A stretch of 64,000 bases of DNA from Ciona savignyi (GCA_000149265.1 CH001986.1:204278-268277); one strand, 5' to 3'. Positions 49,198 through 62,456 are shown, numbered from the stretch's first letter. Notes: generated from the letters alone by a model not told the origin. Made by a program: numbers and translations.

Positions 49198-50148
49198 TTA
49201 CCCGGATCTTACTTCAAAGTAGTAAATCCACTTAGCTTGCTCAGGCGTAAGGTACTTTCCATTACGGTCAAATACCTCGGGCTGCCTTTCTTTCCCGAAA
49301 TAACGCAATACCATACTTGGACTTGTGTAAGAGTTCTGTCACACAAAGCCATTCAAATCTTACATGAATAAAACAATATGATGGTGGCAATTTGTAACAA
49401 GCAAGGAACACTCGCTTATCAGTTAAAACTCGCACAACGGTTGCATAAAAGTACAAATAACTGAAAGTAGAATAGGGTTATTATGCTTATTCCCGTGAAA
49501 TTTGCAAGCGGCATAGTCACATGGCCAGAATCAGAAAACCTTTAACCCATCGTCGGGTTACCCAAGCCATTGTATTGTATTGTATATATTTGACACGATT
49601 GTTTTAGCGTTTTTAAAACAACAAAATATTTCACAGTGCCAGGGCAACTTAAAACAACCATAACTAACTAACGACCAGTATAAGGAATATCCAATCCTTT
49701 CGAAATGCTTTTATAAATACCACAACAATTATGTCCAGTGTGTTTGGTACAGAGAAACAACCTAAATTAAGTATTATTTTGCATCACGCTTTAATGAAAG
49801 ATGTTTATTTCTGCAGTAAGAATATATCACATCGGGTATGCTTAAATAGCAAACTCAATTTTTGCCTGTTATAGACTACATGGGCCATTTTTCCTCATCG
49901 ACGACCCTCCTGGGTTAAAATGGGAATAATTTAGTAAGAACTTCAACAAATAGAGTAAAAACTCATTAAAGGGTCCTTTAAAACACAGTGCTATCCTTCA
50001 AGCAATTGCATTTTACGCAGTAAGTTTCATGACAGACCTGAAGGCATCGATGGTAAATTGTTGTACGTTGTTGTGGTTTAAATTTAACAGTTGAGAAATC
50101 AACCGATTGATCCCAGGGCTTTATGAACTGGTCGTAAACCTTACTCAT
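49198..50148 (-). CDS. Likely small two-exon gene, 82-residue protein of unknown function
   Basis: Exon 1 (50038-50148, 37 codons) starts MSKVYDQFIKPWDQ and ends CAG|GTCTGT. Exon 2 (49198-49335, 46 codons with stop) follows acceptor TGTGACAG in phase 0, reads SMVLRYFGKERQPEVFDRNG and KYLTPEQAKWIYYFEVRSG, then TAA. An alternative donor (GAA|GTAAGA at 49212) would extend the gene instead of ending it. Composition is that of a globular or short structural protein rather than noise. TTGTAG directly precedes the ATG, so exon 1 may be spliced to an upstream exon or a spliced leader. No family recognised; no TM segment or signal peptide. Confidence 0.5.
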
Positions 50149-53100
50149 CTACAACCAAGTCCAAGAAGGCATTACAATTCACCTTTACAGTATTGTTGCA
50201 AATGTAATGACTCAAATTAAAGAAAAGCCAATTAACAGCCTAGGTTTAATGCAATCAATGGCTTTTGATCGGATATATAGTTGTGTCATTTTTATTTTGG
50301 CTGGTGGAAATTTCACTGAATTATAGATGGTCGCTGTATGGTTACTATCTGACAAAACACATATGCTATGGTATTTATCATTCATATTATCAGGTAAGTC
50401 ATGTCAAACAGTGCAATCAGTGCTGCTGGTACATTGTGGGGTATAGCGACATTTATTTAATTTTTGTATTATTTAACAATAATACTTGGGTTTGCGATAT
50501 GTCTGTAATTCTCTGGCATCGGAAAAGTCGCAAATAGAGTAAATTAGCGATACCTTGCGTGAGGTTTTGGATGAAGGTACACCGACTCCAAAATGTCTAT
50601 TGAAAATTGAACAAAGCATTTGTGACCTAAATGGTTGTGAAAGCGTATAAACTATAAGTTGCTCTTACCTTAAATGAATGTCATAATGTTTAATGAAGCG
50701 TTGTAACATAGCACTTGGACCTCCACTGACGTCACATATCTACGTCGTAACGCAGGTGGATATGATTTAAGATCGGGCATTGTCGGCTAAATTATATCAC
50801 TGATTTGTGTAATGTGCACCTAGACACGGCACAGTGGGCAAGTACCCATCTAAAAGACTCCGGGAATTGCGTAGTTAAATAATAGCCAAGACGCAAACAT
50901 GTACATAACGGATTTACTTTTTTATTCAGAATTGACGCGCCACTTCATTACACGATTATGAAACTCGTATAAGATCTGCAATCACGCACTTTGAGAATAG
51001 GCTTGTACGCCATAAATTGCTTTCTCAGGTCCTAAGTTCTTGTCATTAAGGGTTCAATTTCGCTTGGTCATAATACGTTATCTAACTAAGATATATTTCG
51101 ATAAAAAAGACATGATTTACGCTAGTTGAAACAAAGCGGCTGGTAAAATATACTAGATGTATTATCATGTGCAACACATTAAGTATGCATTATGTTAGCA
51201 ATACACTGTATATTGTCGTGCGTTTTATGCTATAATCTTTTGTTAAGCAAGTAAAACATTTTTTACAACAGGTGGAATTTTATTAGGTAGTTTTCTTCAT
51301 CATTTCCCGCGTTTTAGAACAACACTCCCCTAAAAATTCCACTATCCGTCCTTGTTTAACGCAGTCTTTATTACACATAGTTGTTTCTCACTTTACCTGC
51401 TGTATCATGCTCAATTTGCATATTATGGTAAACGAATTTTTGGTCGGCGACTGTTTTTCACATGAACATTTTCCCGGAGTAATCACGACGTGATATAACT
51501 ACTGTCGTATTGCCACAGGACCCAACGAGTCCGTAAATCAGATAATGTCAATTGTTTTATCAAAAAACGATGAAACAGTGTCTTTATTTTATTTATTGCT
51601 TATATGATGTAACACCACTGATCAGGTTTGGCTTAAATAAAATTAACTTTAACGTTTATAGTGAGTGAAACGTCAATTCTATATTCAATAAAAGTTTTAA
51701 AAATATTATAATGAATGTCGTGCGAGTCTTTTTTTTGGTGTATGCTCTAATTATTTTTGTACATCGTTTCAAGACCATATGCCTTCCATACAAACTTATT
51801 TCTTGTTTGAAAAATCGTCCGGCGGTTTCGGATGAGCAAACATGACGAGACCCAGCTATTTCTATACTTTTCAATATCATTCAACCCACGTAACCAAGCG
51901 TTAAACCAAAAATATTATTAGTTGATTGTATTGCTGAATAGCATACCGGCTTCTTTATATAACCGATTCACATTTACCACATGTCTACATTAGAATATGT
52001 GCTGATATATATCAGTCTGCTCATGACAAAACACCGACCTTTTGTCTCTGAACAAAGAACTAAACGGACGTTTCCTTGGTCGAGTAGTTATAAATGGGTG
52101 ATATTTAATTGCATGTAACTACAAAAATATTATGATGTGCCGTGGCTGCTTTTCATCTAAATTATGGAAATAATATAAAATTTAGTTTTATTTGAACCAA
52201 TCATGAAAGTTTCAATCTGCATTACGATGTGCGGTGGGTCTTATACCATAAAAGTATTTTCTCTTGAACCAGATACGTATTTTAAATTTTACCTCCGATT
52301 TTAGCTGCGTAAGATATCATAAAACACATAGGCGTGTATGAGCATAAGGTACATAAAAACAGTAATTCATAATTATAAATTTCGCGTTCTTTGTGTTGCT
52401 AATATTTTGTAAAAGCCTTGATGTCTATCACGTTGCGTTTTGGTCGCAATATTTATAAAAGGTGTAATGATTAATTTAATTATACAAAGTTGTAATTTTT
52501 ACTAAGCGTAGTCTGCTCACATCGCATCGAAATGTAAAATATTAAAAATAAAATTTACATAAGAAAGTTTATTAAACTATAATTGTCTACAGGTTGTATA
52601 CCTAAATGTCAGAATCAAGTGTATTTTATATTCCAAAATTACTTCGAATAATCTTTTCCGTGCGAAAAGTTTTAAACACATTTAAATTCGGCCTCATATA
52701 GAAATATATTGTGCCGCAACAAAAGAAAGGGAGCTGTTGACTTTCGCTGGATAAAACCGGCGCCAACCTCAGTTTGCAGGTCCATTCGTGCGAAGCTATG
52801 TCAGTTTGCAGACGAACCCAACAGAAAGTATTTGCATGCAATAATTGAATTCGGGGATTTTCGCCATATGCTTTGTAATGCGGTTGCGGGCTGAATTCAT
52901 CATTTTGCTGATAAATTCCAAAATATGTTACGAACGGCCTTCAGTTAACGCAAAGTCACGTCCAGATAAAACACACTAAATAAAAATGATACATAGAGCG
53001 GAACGCTAAACAAAATCAGCGATCGTTGACGATACACAGAATATATTTCATGTCGGTGGAATAGTTTCCCAGCTATATAAATACGCTTAGTTTAACAAGG

Positions 53101-53833
53101 TGTAATTTTGTTACGACTTTTCTTTTTCCTATTAGCAGTGCAGTTTTACGCCAATTTAAAAACGAGAAAATTAATACAAACACATATGAGACTGGACGGC
53201 TTATTCCTTGTGCAGGTAAAATATATCGTTCCCCTTCGCTAGTACCCATTTGACAAAGCACGCAAGCGTAAACACGCTCTTCAGTTTGCTGAATTAAAGT
53301 AAATGATGTCATACCTCGGTTGTGATAGCAAGCGGATTGATTAGATTTACGCTTTAATCAAAATTATTATTTACATCGCGAATATCTTCCATCTTATAAG
53401 TGGGACACTAGCCCTATCTTGCGGAGTCTATTTATACAATTATCTACCACATACCAATATAAATGTGTGCAACGTTGGTTCCCGAGATTTAAACTCAACA
53501 TAGATGTCGCCCTGCCTTTATTGCATAGTACTATAAAAGTACATTTGACTTTAAATACATTTTAAATTTATGCATTTTCGAAAGTTTGACTTTGGATACG
53601 AACATAACTAATTGATTTGTTTGTGATAAGAAATATTTCAATAAAAATGGTTGGTTTTATTTGATGATAGAATTAGATTACCATATCTTGATCAATATGT
53701 TTTCTTTTGTGCTGAAGTGGAGAAAACTTAGCATTTTTTGTGTTCATTGCCTACAGAGAAAATAAAACACACCTAACACCAACCATTTAATGTTAACAAA
53801 TAACCATTTGAAAATGACAGTACAGAAACAGTG
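50149..53833. other. Intergenic, no convincing gene
   Basis: Weak coding-like pieces are a + frame at about 50545-50650 ending in TAA, and a minus frame near 53200-53298 after an ATTCAG acceptor. Neither has partner exons. The remainder is AT-rich without recognised features. Confidence 0.4.
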
Positions 53834-53908
53834 GGTGAGCTAGCCGAGTGGTCTAAAGTTCGGGTCGCAGTATCCCGTAGAGTCGCAGATTCCAATCCGC
53901 TCCTGTCA
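53834..53908 (+). pseudogene. tRNA-Leu pseudogene, array edge copy
   Basis: About 75 nt. Deletions in the D and anticodon region remove the CTGCG stem, and the box B region reads AGATTCCAATCC. It is the most decayed copy, at the left edge of the array. Confidence 0.8.
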
Positions 53909-54589
53909 TGAATCTTTTGGCTTATATTTAGTGTCAACCAACTTAATCAACATATATTGGGAGAGCAATTATAATATTAATTGCTCGAACCTATTGTTCA
54001 TCCATTTAATGTATTTTTTACTTGCTTGTCATATAACCCTTGCTTGTCATACAAGTTGACAAATCACAACTTATATATTTTACACATTTTATATACAGAG
54101 AGGTTCTGCAAAAAAACAAAAACGATTCCGGATTTATATTATTCACTGGTTATAAATGATTTGTAAAAGAATGAATTGGTATTTTCTAAAAGATCGCAAT
54201 TATATATTTTATGGATAAAATTTCGCAATTATTTGTAAAGTATTATTCTCGGGAAATTCCATATAACCTAATTATCCGAATTTTGCCAATTAAAGTAGAG
54301 AACGATACATATCACAGTTACCATCTCCAACATTTAACCCACTTGAAACCAATCTTAAATGTTGATCATCGCACAACGGATATGTTAGTTGAATCTAAAA
54401 TAAACAAAAATACCACTTCGTAATTAAAAAGTTCATAGCCAAATGGAGGAATTAAGCTATATTTTCTTTGGAAAAAGTTTGTGATAACAAACATTTTTCA
54501 TGTGCATGCAGAGGAAATATCACACTCCGAATATCAAAGATTTAATGTTAACAAATAACAATTTGAAGTGACAGTGCATCTACAGGGTT

Positions 54590-54672
54590 GGCAGGATGGC
54601 CGAGTGGTCTAAGGCGCTGCGTTCAGGTCGCAGTCTCCCCTGGAAGCGCGGATTCGAATCCCGCTCCTGTCA
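54590..54672 (+). pseudogene. tRNA-Leu(CAG) copy, T-stem damaged
   Basis: 83 nt with anticodon CAG. The last T-stem pair is A:C because GGTTC has become GATTC in box B, and the variable-arm stem has a mismatch. Followed by a TTTT terminator. Confidence 0.7.
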
Positions 54673-55242
54673 TGATTCTTTTGGCTTATATTTAGTGTCA
54701 ACTAACTTAATCAATATATATTGCGAGAGCCATTATCATATTAATTGCTCGAACGTATTGTTCATCCATATAATGTAATTTTTACTTGCTTGTCATACAA
54801 CCACCACCCAATGTATCAAACAATTTGTACAAACGCCACATGCTTCTTCTCAAAGTAACATTTGACTTTGTTTTAGTTGACTAATCACATCTTATATATT
54901 TCATACATTTAAAAAACAAATTTTTCTGCAACAAAAAAACAACGATTCAAGATTTATATTCTTTCCAACTTATAAATGTTTTGTTAATAAATTACTTGGT
55001 ATTTTCTAGCAGAATGGAATTATATCGTTTACGGATAAAATTAGAGAAATTACATGTACTGTTTAATTCGCGGGAAATTTCTTTTGTTGCTTAATTATTC
55101 CAATTTTGCCACTTTGAATAGATCACGATACATACTATAGCATTTCTGGTGTTCATGCGAGCTAAGGAAATATCACACTTGGAATTCCAAAGATTTAATG
55201 TTAACAAATAACCATTTGAAGTAACAGTACAACTATAGTGTC

Positions 55243-55325
55243 GGCAGGATGGCCGAGTGGTCTAAGGCGCTGCGTTCAGGTCGCAGTCTCCTCTGGAGGC
55301 GCGGAATCGAATCCCTCTCCTGTCA
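55243..55325 (+). pseudogene. tRNA-Leu(CAG) copy, T-loop damaged
   Basis: Anticodon arm intact, but the T arm reads GGAATCGAATCCCTC: invariant T54 is lost and the T-stem is mispaired. The 3' flank is shorter than in other units. Confidence 0.7.
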
Positions 55326-55621
55326 TGATTGTTTTCGCTTATATATATTTCTTACATTTTATAAAAAGATTTTTTTCTGCAAGACAAAAACAACAATTCC
55401 AGATTTATTTTCTTCCCTATTTATAAATGTTTGTTAATGAATTACTTGGTGTTTTCTAAAAAAATGAAATCATGTCGTTTACGGATAATATTGGAGAAAT
55501 TACACATACTGTATAACTCTCGGGAAATTCCCTTGGTTGATTAATTATTCCAATTTTGCCAATTTGAATAGAGCACGATACATACTAGCATTTCTCGTGT
55601 GTATGCCAACTAGGGAAATAT

Positions 55622-55873
55622 TGTTACAATGTTATCTTGATGCGTGATTTCGGTGCGTACGTTGATTGGTAATTACCTGACGCCTTTATCGTTCGTTATC
55701 TACCCCTCCAAAAACCGTTAGGGTTTACCGCCTATTTGCTTTTATATGTGACCACTGCATTGTGTTTTGGTTGACTTGTGATTTTATGCTGCTTACGTGA
55801 ATACAAGCATTTTATATATATCGATGAAAGCTGCTGACTACAGGTTATCGAGACCCTGCCCAAAAGTGTAGCA
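55622..55873. mobile_element. Likely solo LTR inserted in one array unit
   Basis: About 251 bp absent from all sister units. It starts TGTTAC and ends GTAGCA (TG..CA, imperfect inverted ends). It is flanked by ATAT/AATAT on both sides where sister units have a single GGAAATATCACAC, so the target duplication is 4-5 bp. No internal retroelement sequence. Confidence 0.75.
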
Positions 55874-55946
55874 ATATCACACTCCGAATTCCAAAGATTT
55901 AATGTTAACAAATAACCATTTGAAGTGATAGTGCAACTACAGGGTC

Positions 55947-56029
55947 GGCAGGATGGCCGAGTGGTCTAAGGCGCTGCGTTCAGGTCGCAGTCTCCTCTGG
56001 AGGCGCGGGTTCGAATCCCGCTCCTGTCA
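55947..56029 (+). tRNA. tRNA-Leu: tRNA-Leu(CAG), intact
   Basis: 83 nt. The acceptor stem GGCAGGA pairs with TCCTGTC (one G:U). The D stem is GCC/GGC, the anticodon stem CTGCG/CGCAG with loop TTCAGGT, the long variable arm pairs CTCC/GGAG, and the T stem is GCGGG/CCCGC. Boxes A (TGGCCGAGTGG) and B (GGTTCGAATCC) are intact. A TTTT terminator lies 9-12 nt downstream. Confidence 0.93.
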
Positions 56030-56599
56030 TGAATATTTTGGCTTATATTTATTGTCAACCAACTTAATCAATATATATTGCGAGAGCCATTATAATATTA
56101 AATGCTCGAACCTATTGTTCATCCATTTAATGTAATTTTTACTTGCTTGTCATACAACCACCACCCAATGTATCAAACAATTTGTACAAACGCCACATGC
56201 TTCTGCTCAAAGTAACATTTGACTTTGTTTTAGTTGACTAATCACATCTTATATATTTCATACATTTAAAAAACAAATATTTCTGCAACAAAAAAACAAC
56301 GATTCAAGATTTATTTTCTTCCCAACTTATAAATGCTTTGTTAATGACTTACTTGGTATTTTCTAAGAGAATGGAATTATATCGTTTACGGAAAAAATTG
56401 GAGAAATTACATGTACTGTATAATTCTCGGGAAATTCCCTTTGTTGCTTAATTATTCCAATTTTGCCACTTTGAATAGAGCACGATACATACTATAGCAT
56501 TTCTCGTTTGCATGCCAACTGAGGAAATATCACACCACGAATTCCAAAGATTTAATGTTAACAAATAACCATTTGAAGTGACAGTGCAACTATAGTATC

Positions 56600-56682
56600 G
56601 GCAGGATGGCCGAGTGGTCTAAGGCGCTGCGTTCAGGTCGCAGTCTCCCCTGGAGGCGCGGGTTCGAATCCCGCTCCTGTCA
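56600..56682 (+). tRNA. tRNA-Leu: tRNA-Leu(CAG), intact
   Basis: All stems, both internal promoter boxes and the CAG anticodon are intact. Variable arm CTCCCCTGGAG. TTTT terminator downstream. Confidence 0.93.
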
Positions 56683-57253
56683 TGATTCTTTTGGCTTATA
56701 TTTAGTGTCAACCAACTTAATCAACATATATTGCGAGAGCCATTATAATATTAATTGCTCTAACCTATTGTTCATCCATTTAATGTAATTTTTACTTGCT
56801 TGTCATACAACCACCACCCAATGTATCATACAATTTGTACAAACGCCACATGCTTCTGCTCAAAGTAACATTTGACTTTGTTTTAGTTGACTAATCTCAT
56901 CTTATATATTTCATACATTTAAAAAACAAATTTTTCTGCAACAAAAAAAACAACGATTTAAGATTTATTTTCTTCCCAACTTATAAATGCTTTGTTAATA
57001 AATAACTTGGTATTTTCTAGCAGAATGGAATTATATCCTTTACGGATAAAATTGGAGAAATTACATGTACTGTATAATTCTCGGGAAATTCCCTTTGTTG
57101 CTTAATTATTCCAATTGTGCCACTTTGAATAGATCACGATACATACTATAGCATTTCTCATGTGCATGCTAGCTAAGGAAATATCACACTCAGAATTCCT
57201 AATATTTAATGTTAACAAATAACCATTTGAAGTGACAGTGCAACTACAGGGTT

Positions 57254-57336
57254 GGCAGGATGGCCGAGTGGTCTAAGGCGCTGCTTTCAGGTCGCAGTCT
57301 CCTCTGTAGGCGCGGGTTCGAATCCCGCTCCTGTCA
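57254..57336 (+). tRNA. tRNA-Leu: tRNA-Leu(CAG), one anticodon-stem mismatch
   Basis: The anticodon stem reads CTGCT/CGCAG, so the loop-closing pair is T:C, and the variable arm has one mismatch. Boxes A and B and the acceptor stem are intact. Function doubtful. Confidence 0.6.
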
Positions 57337-57906
57337 TGAATCTTTTGGCTCATATTTATTGTCAACCAACTTAATCAATATATATTGCGAGAGCCATTAT
57401 AATATTAAATGCTCGAACCTATTGTTCATCCATTTAATGTAATTTTTACTTGCTTGTCATACAACCACCACCCAATGTATAAAACAATTTGTACAAACGC
57501 CACATGCTTCTGCTCAAAGTAACATTTGACTTTGTTTTAGTTGACTAATCACATCTTATATATTTCATACATTTAAAAAACAAATATTTCTGCAACAAAA
57601 AAACAACGATTCAAGATTTATTTTCTTCCCTACTTATAAATGCTTTGTTAATGAATTACTTGGTATTTTCTAAGAGAATTGAATTATATCGTTTACGGAT
57701 AAAATTGGAGAAATTACATGTACTGTATAATTCTCGGGAAATTCCCTTTGTTGCTTAATTATTCCAATTTTGCCACTTTGAATAGAGCACGATACATACT
57801 ATAGCATTTCTCTTGTGCAAGCCAACTAAGGAAATATCACACTCAGAATTCCAAAGATTTAATGTTAACAAATAACCATTTGAAGTGACAGCGCAACTAT
57901 AGTATC

Positions 57907-57989
57907 GGCAGGATGGCGGAGTGGTCTAAGGCGCTGCGTTCAGGTCGCAGTCTCCCCTGGAGGCGCGGGTTCGAATCCCGCTCCTGTCA
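57907..57989 (+). tRNA. tRNA-Leu: tRNA-Leu(CAG), one D-stem mismatch
   Basis: D stem GCG/GGC, where C12 has become G and mispairs with G23. Otherwise identical to intact copies. Confidence 0.6.
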
Positions 57990-58559
57990 TGATTCTTTTG
58001 GCTTATATTTAGTGTCAACCAACTTAATCTACATATATTGCGAGAGCCATTATAATATTAAATGCTCGAACCTATTGTTCATCCATTTAATGTAATTTTT
58101 ACTTGCTTGTCATACAACCACCACCCAATGTATAAAACAATTTGTACAAACGCCACATGCTTCTGCTCAAAGTAACATTTGACTTTGTTTTAGTTGACTA
58201 ATCACATCTTATATATTTCATACATTTAAAAAACAAATATTTCTGCAACAAAAAAACAACGATTCAAGATTTATTTTCTTCCCTGCTTATAAATGCTTTG
58301 TTAATGAATTACTTGGTATTTTCTAAGAGAATGGAATTATATCGTTTACGGAAAAAATTGGAGAAATTACATGTACTGTATAATTCTCGGGAAATTCCCT
58401 TTGTTGCTTAATTATTCCAATTTTGCCACTTTGAATAGATCACGATACATACTATAGCATTTCTGGTGTTCATGGGAGCTAAGGAAATATCACACTCAGA
58501 ATTCCAAAGATTTAATGTTAACAAATAACCATTTGAAGTGACAGTACAACTATAGTGTC

Positions 58560-58642
58560 GGCAGGATGGCCGAGTGGTCTAAGGCGCTGCGTTCAGGTCG
58601 CAGTCTCCCCTGAAGGCGCGGAATCGAATCCCCCTCCTGTCA
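58560..58642 (+). pseudogene. tRNA-Leu(CAG) copy, T arm damaged and no nearby terminator
   Basis: The T arm reads GGAATCGAATCCCCC, sharing the T54 loss with the copy at 55243, so both descend from one damaged unit. The usual TTTT is TTGT here. Confidence 0.7.
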
Positions 58643-59192
58643 TGATTGTTGTCGCTTATATATATTTCTTACATTTTATAAAAATATTTTTTTCTGCAAG
58701 ACAAAAACAACAATTCCAGATTTATTTTCTTCCCTATTTATAAATGTTTGTTAATGAATTACTTGGTGTTTTCTAAAAGAATAAAATCATATCCTTTACG
58801 GATAAAATTGGAGAAAGTACATGTACCGTATAATTCTCGGGAAATTCCCTTGGTTGCTTAATTATTCCAATTTTGCCACTTTGAATAGAGCACGATACAT
58901 ACTATAGCATTTCTCGTTTGTATGCCAACTGAGGAAATATCACACCACGAATTCCAAAGATTTAATGTTAACAAATAACCATTTGAAGTGAAAGTGAAAT
59001 TACATGTACTGTATAATTCTCGGGAAACTTCTTTTGTTGCTTAATTATTGCACCTTTTCCAATTTGAATAGAGCACGATACATACTAGCATTTCTCTTGT
59101 GCATGTCTACAGAGGAAACATCACACTCCGAATTCCAACGATTTAATGTTAAAAAAGAACCATTTGAAGTCACAGTACAACTACATAGTGTC

Positions 59193-59275
59193 GGCAGGAT
59201 GGCCGAGTGGTCTAAGGCGCTGCGTTCAGGTTGCAGTCTCCTCTGAAGGCGCGTGTTCGAATCCCGCTCCTGTCA
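59193..59275 (+). pseudogene. tRNA-Leu(CAG) copy, T-stem and variable-arm mismatches
   Basis: Anticodon stem holds through a G:U pair. T stem GCGTG/CCCGC has a T:C mismatch and box B becomes TGTTCGAATCC. Confidence 0.55.
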
Positions 59276-59844
59276 CGATTCTTTTGGCTTATATTTATTG
59301 TCAACCAACTTAATCAATATATATTGCGAGAGCCATTATAATATTAATTGCTCGAACCTATTGTTCATCCATTTAATGTAATTTTTACTTGCTTGTCATA
59401 CAACCACCACCCAATGTATCAAACAATTTGTACAAACGCCACATGCTTCTGCTCAAAGTAACATTTGACTTTGTTTTAGTTGACTAATCTCATCTTATAT
59501 ATTTCATACATATAAAAAACAAATTTTTCTGCAACAAAAAACAACGATTCAAGATTTATTTTCTTCCCAACTTATAAATGCTTTGTTAATAAATTACTTG
59601 GTATTTTCTAGCAGAATGGAATTATATCCTTTACGGATAAAATTGGAGAAATTACATGTACTGTATAATTCTCGGGAAATTCCCTTTGTTGCTTAATTAT
59701 TCCAATTTTGCCACTTTGAATAGATCACGATACATACTATAGCATTTCTCATGTGCATGCGAGCTAAGGAAATATCACACTCAGAATTCCTAAGATTTAA
59801 TGTTAACAAATAACCATTTGAAGTGACAGTGCAACTACAGGGTT

Positions 59845-59927
59845 GGCAGGGTGGCCGAGTGGTCTAAGGCGCTACGTTCAGGTCTCAGTCTCCTCTGGAG
59901 GCGCGGGTTCGAATCCCGCTCCTGTCA
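59845..59927 (+). pseudogene. tRNA-Leu(CAG) copy, anticodon stem broken
   Basis: CTACG/CTCAG leaves two adjacent mismatches in the anticodon stem, and acceptor position 7 is G:T. Boxes A and B remain, so transcription is possible. Confidence 0.65.
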
Positions 59928-60497
59928 TGAATCTTTTAGCTCATATTTATTGTCAACCAACTTAATCAATATATATTGCGAGAGCCATTATAATATTAAA
60001 TGCTCGAACCTATTGTTCATCCATTTAATGTAATTTTTACTTGCTTGTCATACAACCACCACCCAATGTATCAAACAATTTGTACAAACGCCACATGCTT
60101 CTGCTCAAAGTAACATTTGACTTTGTTTTAGTTGACTAATCACATCTTATATATTTCATACATTTAAAAAACAAATATTTCTGCAACAAAAAAACAACGA
60201 TTCAAGATTTATTTTCTTCCCTACTTATAAATGCTTTGTTAATGAATTACTTGGTATTTTCTAAGAGAATTGAATTATATCGTTTACGGATAAAATTGGA
60301 GAAATTACATGTACTGTATAATTCTCGGGAAATTCCCTTTGTTGCTTAATTATTCCAATTTTGCCACTTTGAATAGAGCACGATACATACTATAGCATTT
60401 CTCTTGTGCAAGCCAACTAAGGAAATATCACACTCAGAATTCCAAAGATTTAATGTTAACAAATAACCATTTGAAGTGACAGCGCAACTATAGTATC

Positions 60498-60580
60498 GGC
60501 AGGATGGCCGAGTGGTCTAAGGCGCTGGGTTCAGGTCGCAGTCTCCCCTGGAGGCGCGGGTTCGAATCCCGCTCCTGTCA
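60498..60580 (+). tRNA. tRNA-Leu: tRNA-Leu(CAG), one anticodon-stem mismatch
   Basis: Stem CTGGG/CGCAG has a G:G mismatch at 30:40. All other elements are intact. Confidence 0.55.
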
Positions 60581-61150
60581 TGATTCTTTTGGTTTATATT
60601 TAGTGTCAACCAACTTAATCTACATATATTGCGAGAGCCATTATATTATTAAATGCTCGAACCTATTGTTCATCCATTTAATGTAATTTTTACTTGCTTG
60701 TCATACAACCACCACCCAATGTATAAAACAATTTGTACAAACGCCACATGCTTCTGCTCAAAGTAACATTTGACTCTGTGTTAGTTGACTAATCACATCT
60801 TATATATTTCATACATTTAAAAAACAAATATTTCTGCAACAAAAAAACAACGATTCAAGATTTATTTTCTTCCCTGCTTATAAATGCTTTGTTAATGAAT
60901 TACTTGGTATTTTCTAAGAGAATGGAATTATATCGTTTACGGAAAAAAATGGAGAAATTACATGTACTGTATAATTCTCGGGAAATTCCCTTTGTTGCTT
61001 AATTATTCCAATTTTGCCACTTTGAATAAAGCACGATACATACTATAGCATTTCTCTTGTGCAAGCCAACTAAGGAAATATCACACTCAGAATTCCAAAG
61101 ATTTAATGTTAATAAGTAACCATTTGAAGTGACAGAGCAACTAAACTGTC

Positions 61151-61233
61151 GGCAGGATGGCCGAGTGGTCTAGGGCGCTGCGTTCAGGTCGCAGTCTCCC
61201 CTGGAGGCGAGGGTTCGAATCCCGCTCCTGTTA
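61151..61233 (+). tRNA. tRNA-Leu: tRNA-Leu(CAG), T-stem mismatch
   Basis: T stem GAGGG/CCCGC has one A:G mismatch, the acceptor terminal pair is G:T, and the D loop has one change. Anticodon arm and box B intact. Confidence 0.5.
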
Positions 61234-61803
61234 TGATTCTTTTGGCTTATATTTAGTGTCAACCAACTTAATCAACATATATTGCGAGAGCCATTATAAT
61301 ATTAAATGCTCGAACCTATTGTTCATCTATTTAATGTAATTTTTACTTGCTTGTCATACAACCACCACCCAATGTATCAAACAATTTGTACAAACGCCAC
61401 ATGCTTCTGCTCAAAGTAACATTTGACTTTGTTTTAGTTGACTAATCTCATCTTATATATTTCATACATTTAAAAAACAAATTTTTCTGCAACAAAAAAA
61501 CAACGATTCAAGATTTATTTTCTTCCCAACTTATAAATGCTTTGTTAATAAATTACTTGGTATTTTCTAGCAGAATGGAATTATATCCTTTACGGATAAA
61601 ATTGGAGAAATTACATGTACTCTATAATTCTCGGGAAATTCCCTTTGTTGCTTAATTATTCCAATTTTGCCACTTTGATTAGATCACGATACATACTACA
61701 GCATTTCTCATGTGCATGCGAGCTAAGGAAATATCACACTCAGAATTCCTAAGATTTAATGTTAACAAATAACCATTTGAAGTGACAGTGCAACAACAGG
61801 GTT

Positions 61804-61886
61804 GGAATGATGGCCGAGTGGTTTAAGGCGCTGCGTTCAGGTCGCAGTCTCCTCTGGAGGCGCGGGTTCGAATCCCGCTCCTGTCA
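61804..61886 (+). pseudogene. tRNA-Leu(CAG) copy, acceptor stem damaged
   Basis: The 5' strand reads GGAATGA against TCCTGTC, giving two internal mismatches. The remainder of the body is intact. Confidence 0.6.
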
Positions 61887-62456
61887 TGAATCTTTTGGCT
61901 CATATTTATTGTCAACCAACTTAATCAATATATATTGCGAGAGCCATTATAATATTAAATGCTCGAACCTATTGTTCATCCATTTAATGTAATTTTTACT
62001 TGCTTGTCATACAACCACCACCCAATGTATAAAACAATTTGTACAAACGCCACATGCTTCTGCTCAAAGTAACAGTTGACTTTGTTTTAGTTGACTAATC
62101 TCATCTTATATATTTCATACATTTAAAAAAAAACTATTTCTGCAACAAAAAAACAACGATTCAAGATTTATTTTCTTCCCTACTTATAAATGCTTTGTTA
62201 ATGAATTACTTGGTATTTTCTAAGAGAATGGAATTATATCGTTTACGGAAAAAATTGGAGAAATTACATGTACTGTATAATTCTCGGGAAATTCCCTTTG
62301 TTGCTTAATTATTCCAATTTTGCCCCTTTGAATACAGCACGATACATACTATAGCATTTCTCTTGTGCAAGCCAACTAAGGAAATATCACACTCAGAATT
62401 CCAAAGATTTAATGTTAACAAATAACCATTTGAAGTGACAGCGCAACTATAGTATC

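Noticed and set aside
50265-50650. + strand pieces: a hydrophobic frame ending at CAG|GTAAGT (50391) and a frame ending in TAA at 50650
   Set aside because: Their phases do not join, and no other exon was found; possible but unsupported.
52626-52894. Overlapping frames on both strands in a GC-richer patch
   Set aside because: Neither strand has a convincing acceptor-donor pair or recognisable motif.
53200-53312. Minus-strand frame after ATTCAG reading as plausible protein
   Set aside because: No clear donor and no partner exon.
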